This document shows, in pieces, positions 6,272 to 9,971 of a stretch of DNA of 9,971 nt. This DNA is from CAYFJO01 sp964343305. Lineage in GTDB: Bacteria; Planctomycetota; Planctomycetia; Pirellulales; Pirellulaceae. Position 1 is the stretch's first letter; each line of letters starts with the position of its first letter. The position numbers and the translations under genes are program-made. The stretch is taken from the NCBI GenBank assembly GCA_964343305.1, contig CAYFJO010000407.1:1-9971 (forward strand). Direction: 5' to 3'. The notes under the pieces were generated by a model. That model was not told the DNA's origin. It did not search any database and saw nothing but the letters and a program-made list of their open reading frames with translations.

Positions 6272-9200
6272 TTATTGCGTCGTCTGGCTGCTGCGAATGT
6301 AGGCCATCAGGTCACGGACCTGCTGGTCGCTCAGTTTGTCCAGCAGTCTTTCGGGCATCAACGAAGTTGGTTGTTTCAACATCTCGTCGATATTGTCGCG
6401 GCGGATCGTAATGTTCTGGCCATCGCCGCCGCGGAGGATGACCACGTATTTGTCCTGATCGAATAGGAAGCCCGCGGCGACGCGCCCATCGTTGGTCAGC
6501 ACCATGTAGTTTTCAAAACCCTCGCGGATCTCAGCACTCGGGTTCACGATGTTCAACAGCATCCGGAGTGTGTCGTCCCGTTTGTACTGTGTGAGATCCG
6601 GGCCGATACGACCGCCGCGGTGAAACAAACGATGGCACTTTCCGCACGATTCGACAAAAAGCCGCTCGCCCGCGTAGGGGCTGCCTGTTTCCGATTCCAA
6701 AACATGAGTCAGCCGCTCGATCTGTCTTTTCATTTCGTCCGTCGACGCGCCCCGAACGTCACTCCAATGCTTCTTGACCAGCTCCGCGATCCGATCATCC
6801 TTGTGGACCGTCATCTTCTGGACGGCATCAATTGGGATGCTGGTATGGTCGATGACGCCCCGCTCGATCGCTTCCAACAATGCGCGACTCCACTCCTTCC
6901 GGCTGACCAGCACGGTGTACGCGACTGGCCGAACGTCGTCATTCAGCGCATCGCAGCGCCGGATGATCGTGTCGGCGATCTGTTGGTCGGCAAATGCGGC
7001 CAGCGCTGCCAGCACCTCGCTTTGCAGCGGTGCGCTATCTGTCGAAGTCAACACACTCAACAAGACGGCGACGCTTTTCGGGTCGTTTAGCTCACCGAGC
7101 ACTTGGGCATATTCGATTCGTTGGTGTTCGGGTGTTTTGTCGGTTGCCAGCGCGTCCCGCAGTTTGCCAGACGCAGCCGCGTCGCCGAGTCGGGCCTGTA
7201 GGGTAATGGAACCGCCGCCCACTTTGGCAATCGCCTTCGCCAGGCGCAGAGGCAGACGCGCCATCGAGCGGCCGCGAAACGACTGTTCAAAACCGGTCAT
7301 CAACGCCGCTCGCGAACGAGCGTCCGGAGCCAGTTCAAGGAGTTCGGCGCACGTGTTCAAGTCGCCCTGGCCACCGGCCGTACCGTATCGTCGCATGAGT
7401 CGCGGAAGAACAGAATCGACCGTCATGGCATGTTGCCAAAGGGACCGATTCCTCATCAACTCGACTACCGCGCCACGATGCGACGCGGACTTGGATTCTA
7501 GCGCCCACCAAACCATCAGCGGTTGAAACGGGTCATTGGCATCTTCGTCGTGCGACAGCAATCCCGCCACGATCGCAAGGCACACGTTGACGGGAAGACG
7601 CCGCGCCGACGCCGCCAGTTGGCCGCGAACTTCTACGTTGGGCTCGGACTTCGCCAAGCGCGCTAACTGATTGCCCGTAGCGGGCGAAATACTTTGCCGG
7701 TCACCCAACAGGCGCACTGTCCAGAAGCGCACCATCGGGTTGGCGTGGCCGAACGTCGCGGATGCCGTGCCCTCGGTGAAACCACCGACAAGATTCAAAG
7801 CCCACAATGCTTCCAGCGCCGTCTGGCCGTCATCGTTTTTGATCAACGCAACCAGCTTTCCAATCGCAGATTTGTCCCGTCGATCGGCAAGCAGACGTAG
7901 CGCGGTACGGCGGTGCCACTTGTTGGGATGTTTCAGCAGCTCGATCAACTGGCCGGTGGTTGAGCGGCCCAGATCGAACGACCCAAAAGCCTTTGATGCT
8001 TTCGCGCGCAGGCGATAGACGCGTCCTGAATCAGGATCGATCTGACCTTGATAGTGTTGTCCGTGCGCGATGAACTCCTCATGAAAATCGGCGACATAAA
8101 TTCCTCCGTCGGGCCCCGATGCAATGGCGACGGGACGAAAGCCGATGTCGTCACTGGCCAACGCATCGCCGATGTCGACCGTCCCGAATGACGATCCCTT
8201 TGGCAGGACTTCTGAAACGACGACATTTCGATGCAGTGGATCCACGGAGAACAACCGACCGTGATACTTCGACGGTAGCCCGTCACCTTCGTACTTGACG
8301 AACGCATGGCTAAACCTGGGCGTCGGCGCATGGGCCATGAACGGCAACCGGCCGAACGCGTATGGGTTGTTGACATCTCCATACTTTCGTTCCGTACCCT
8401 TGTCGTAGTAACCGCCCTGCACGTAGTAGAAGCCACGTGTGTTGCTGCCGTTGTGCCCCGAATAGACTCGGCCCTGCGCGTCGATTTCCAGACCGAACGC
8501 GTTACCACCACCTTCGGCAAAGATCTCATATCGATGCGTCTCGGGATGATATCGCCAGACGGCCGGACCTTCGCAGTACAACGCTGCCGAGTCTTTCTCA
8601 CCGGATGCCTTCAGATGGGTGACAAGGTTACTCCCTTGCACGAGATACAGCCAACCATCGGGGCCCCATTGCAGACTGTTGGGAGCTGAATGGGTATCGG
8701 AAAGACCGAATCCGGTTAGATGAACAACCGGATCGCTGTCGGGCACATCATCGTTGTTTGCGTCGGGATAGAACAGTAGATAGGGCGGGTTGAGGACCCA
8801 GATTCCACCACGCCCCCGCGCGACAGACGTCGCGATATTCAAGTCGCTGACGAAGACCTTATGCCTGTCGTAGATTCCATCGCCGTTCGTATCTTCGTGA
8901 ATGGAAATGCGGTCGGTGCCACGAAAATGATTGGGCGGCGGCGGCGATAATTTTTCGAACTCCATTCGATAGTATTTGTTGCGACTGAGCACCTTGATAC
9001 CCGCCGGATATGGATACTGACGATATTGCATAACCCACAGCCGTCCGCGTTCGTCAAAGTTCATGAACAGAGGTTGCGCAACGAGCGGCTCGGTCAGCAA
9101 CTGATCCAGCGCGAGATCATCCGCGAATTCCATCAGCTTGTACGATTCTTCCGGTGGGAGACGTTTCCCAGGACTGAGTTTGTCAGGACGTCTCAACGCC

Positions 9201-9799
9201 GAGGTCGCTTCAGTGAATTGATCGAACGCACCAATCGCGGGCTTCTCTGCGACGGCACCGCCTGCCCATTCCAGGTTGTCGCCTGTCCGAAACTGCCACG
9301 TGCCTTTGAGGACACATTCGAGGAAGTATCCGCCAACCACCGGCGCGCGGGCTGTGAAGCCGCCGTTTCCGTCCTTGTTGTAAACTCGCACCGCAATGGC
9401 ATTGTATTGACCCGCCTTGAACATTCCCGGCGGTACCTTGAAACGCTGGTAGTCTTCGCGGCCACTCTTGAAATTCGGCGGCAACGAACCAGCTTGGCCC
9501 AGTTTCCGACCGTTGATGTACACTTCGCACGCGTCTGCGAGTTTTTCGATCGTCAACGTCACGGATTCACGCCATAACGGGCGACCTTTCATGTCCGTCC
9601 AGGGAGCGGGAAACTTGACGTAACAGCGATACCAGGCAATGCCGTCGTAGTCAGCCAGTTGCCCGTCGGACTGCTCTTCCCAAACACTTGGAACCGACAA
9701 CTTAGACCATCCTGCTCGACCTTCGTCGGCGGAAACGTCGAATTGGCAAAGCCAGATGCAAGTGACCAACAGCAGAATTCGACGAGCGACATGCTCCAT
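6272..9799 (-). CDS. Secreted multidomain haem protein: jelly roll, dehydrogenase-type propeller, HEAT repeats, cytochrome c; 1175 aa
   Basis: ATG 9799 is preferred because AGGAG lies eight bases upstream and a signal peptide follows (RRILLLVTCIWLCQFDVSADEG). The open frame upstream to 9889 overlaps the preceding gene. Residues about 30-180 resemble the sugar-binding jelly roll of family 2 glycosidases (SVWEE, GIAWYRCYVKFP, CEVYINGRKLGQAGSLPPNF). Residues about 220-595 match the planctomycete membrane-bound dehydrogenase propeller (TIGR02604 type), with PNSLQWGPDGWLYLVQGS, GHNGSNTRG and SGPDGGIYVADF, plus a calcium-loop-like DTNGDGIYD (303-311). Residues about 600-1010 are helical HEAT-like repeats. 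The C-terminus is the PVC haem module (TIGR02603 type), with CGKCH at 1052-1056, IGPDLT, and a probable distal ligand Met1148 in LMPER. It likely oxidises or binds a carbohydrate-related compound in the periplasm and passes electrons through haem; substrate unknown. The four-base gap to the upstream oxidoreductase implies co-transcription. Confidence 0.92.
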   Translation of the reverse strand: MEHVARRILLLVTCIWLCQFDVSADEGRAGWSKLSVPSVWEEQSDGQLADYDGIAWYRCYVKFPAPWTDMKGRPLWRESVTLTIEKLADACEVYINGRKLGQAGSLPPNFKSGREDYQRFKVPPGMFKAGQYNAIAVRVYNKDGNGGFTARAPVVGGYFLECVLKGTWQFRTGDNLEWAGGAVAEKPAIGAFDQFTEATSALRRPDKLSPGKRLPPEESYKLMEFADDLALDQLLTEPLVAQPLFMNFDERGRLWVMQYRQYPYPAGIKVLSRNKYYRMEFEKLSPPPPNHFRGTDRISIHEDTNGDGIYDRHKVFVSDLNIATSVARGRGGIWVLNPPYLLFYPDANNDDVPDSDPVVHLTGFGLSDTHSAPNSLQWGPDGWLYLVQGSNLVTHLKASGEKDSAALYCEGPAVWRYHPETHRYEIFAEGGGNAFGLEIDAQGRVYSGHNGSNTRGFYYVQGGYYDKGTERKYGDVNNPYAFGRLPFMAHAPTPRFSHAFVKYEGDGLPSKYHGRLFSVDPLHRNVVVSEVLPKGSSFGTVDIGDALASDDIGFRPVAIASGPDGGIYVADFHEEFIAHGQHYQGQIDPDSGRVYRLRAKASKAFGSFDLGRSTTGQLIELLKHPNKWHRRTALRLLADRRDKSAIGKLVALIKNDDGQTALEALWALNLVGGFTEGTASATFGHANPMVRFWTVRLLGDRQSISPATGNQLARLAKSEPNVEVRGQLAASARRLPVNVCLAIVAGLLSHDEDANDPFQPLMVWWALESKSASHRGAVVELMRNRSLWQHAMTVDSVLPRLMRRYGTAGGQGDLNTCAELLELAPDARSRAALMTGFEQSFRGRSMARLPLRLAKAIAKVGGGSITLQARLGDAAASGKLRDALATDKTPEHQRIEYAQVLGELNDPKSVAVLLSVLTSTDSAPLQSEVLAALAAFADQQIADTIIRRCDALNDDVRPVAYTVLVSRKEWSRALLEAIERGVIDHTSIPIDAVQKMTVHKDDRIAELVKKHWSDVRGASTDEMKRQIERLTHVLESETGSPYAGERLFVESCGKCHRLFHRGGRIGPDLTQYKRDDTLRMLLNIVNPSAEIREGFENYMVLTNDGRVAAGFLFDQDKYVVILRGGDGQNITIRRDNIDEMLKQPTSLMPERLLDKLSDQQVRDLMAYIRSSQTTQ

Positions 9800-9803
9800 G
9801 AAA

Positions 9804-9971
9804 TCATCTCCTGGGATCGGCTGTGGCCGGCGCGGCAAGTAATGCGTCAAGTCGATTCTGAGCCGCGCGACGAGCTTTTGTAAGGACATCCGACAGCTTC
9901 ACCGCAGCGCCGTCGCGACGTCGACTCTCGTCCGCCGCTTCCATGAACGTGTAGATTTCGATTGTCTCGTC
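9804..9971 (-). CDS. C-terminus of a probable Gfo/Idh/MocA oxidoreductase (partial)
   Basis: An open frame enters from the right edge and ends at TGA 9806-9804, giving 55 residues: ETIEIYTFMEAADESRRRDG, then AVKLSDVLTKARRAAQ and a short tail LLAAPATADPRR. The IYTFMEAADES...VxLxxVL pattern is what I remember from the C-terminal helix of planctomycete Gfo/Idh/MocA family NAD(P)-dependent dehydrogenases, which act on sugars, inositols and related compounds. The catalytic and nucleotide-binding parts lie outside the window, so this is an identification from the tail only. Its stop is four bases before the start of the next gene, and its last codons contain that gene's ribosome binding site, so translation of the two is probably coupled. 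Confidence 0.65.
   Translation of the reverse strand, partial: DETIEIYTFMEAADESRRRDGAAVKLSDVLTKARRAAQNRLDALLAAPATADPRR
9808..9812 (-). promoter_or_regulatory. Ribosome binding site for the 1175-aa haem protein
   Basis: AGGAG on the minus strand lies eight bases before ATG 9799, within the last codons of the upstream oxidoreductase gene. It decides the start at 9799 and indicates translational coupling of the pair. Confidence 0.75.

Noticed and set aside
6620..9577. Several long plus-strand open frames opposite the haem protein
   Set aside because: They are rich in Arg, Ser and Cys, match no family, and lie antisense to a protein with clear motifs throughout; these are GC-driven shadows.
9800..9889. 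N-terminal extension of the haem protein to 9889
   Set aside because: It overlaps the oxidoreductase reading frame, places 30 residues before the signal peptide and ignores the strong AGGAG site at 9808-9812.

Overview
The window looks like a chromosomal segment from a member of the Planctomycetota, probably the Pirellulales/Planctomycetales side. The main grounds are a very large secreted protein with the planctomycete/PVC architecture of membrane-dehydrogenase-type propeller, HEAT repeats and a C-terminal CxxCH cytochrome module. It follows, four bases downstream, what looks like a Gfo/Idh/MocA oxidoreductase. A planctomycete-like DnaA and two small proteins that I recognise only as planctomycete-style hypotheticals fit the same picture. 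This assignment rests on remembered family features, not on a database search.

Layout, left to right. (1) 1-50: two consecutive small hairpins. (2) 48-892, minus: a SAM-dependent methyltransferase of the THUMP-like family, broken by a frameshift near position 450 and apparently cut short at its C-terminus where the hairpins begin. (3) 917-1354, plus: a 145-residue protein of unknown function, diverging from the methyltransferase across a very short gap that holds overlapping palindromes. (4) 1478-2215, plus: a secreted or membrane-anchored protein of unknown function. (5) 2242-2298: a long imperfect hairpin between convergent genes. (6) 2338-3348, minus: an exported protein with two PDZ domains and a coiled coil, with a good extended -10 promoter. 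(7) 3467-3491: a perfect 11-bp hairpin in the divergent gap. (8) 3548-4534, plus: a GNAT acetyltransferase, probably with two GNAT folds. (9) 4535-4812: a 278-bp gap with a possible dnaA promoter and short direct repeats but no clear DnaA boxes. (10) 4813 (or 4825)-6219, plus: DnaA. (11) 6272-9799, minus: the 1175-residue multidomain cytochrome protein. (12) 9804-9971, minus: the 3' end of a likely Gfo/Idh/MocA oxidoreductase, running off the right edge.

Functionally, the right-hand minus-strand pair forms an operon that looks built for oxidative catabolism of a carbohydrate or polyol, with a cytoplasmic or exported NAD(P)-type oxidoreductase paired with a periplasmic haem protein. The left and middle genes do not form one recognisable pathway. 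DnaA stands alone, without dnaN or recF beside it in this window.

I see no tRNA, rRNA, CRISPR array, transposase or defence system. The points most worth a second look are the damaged methyltransferase next to the double hairpin, the three hairpin elements with shared sequence features, and the solitary dnaA. I found no convincing undescribed multi-gene system.
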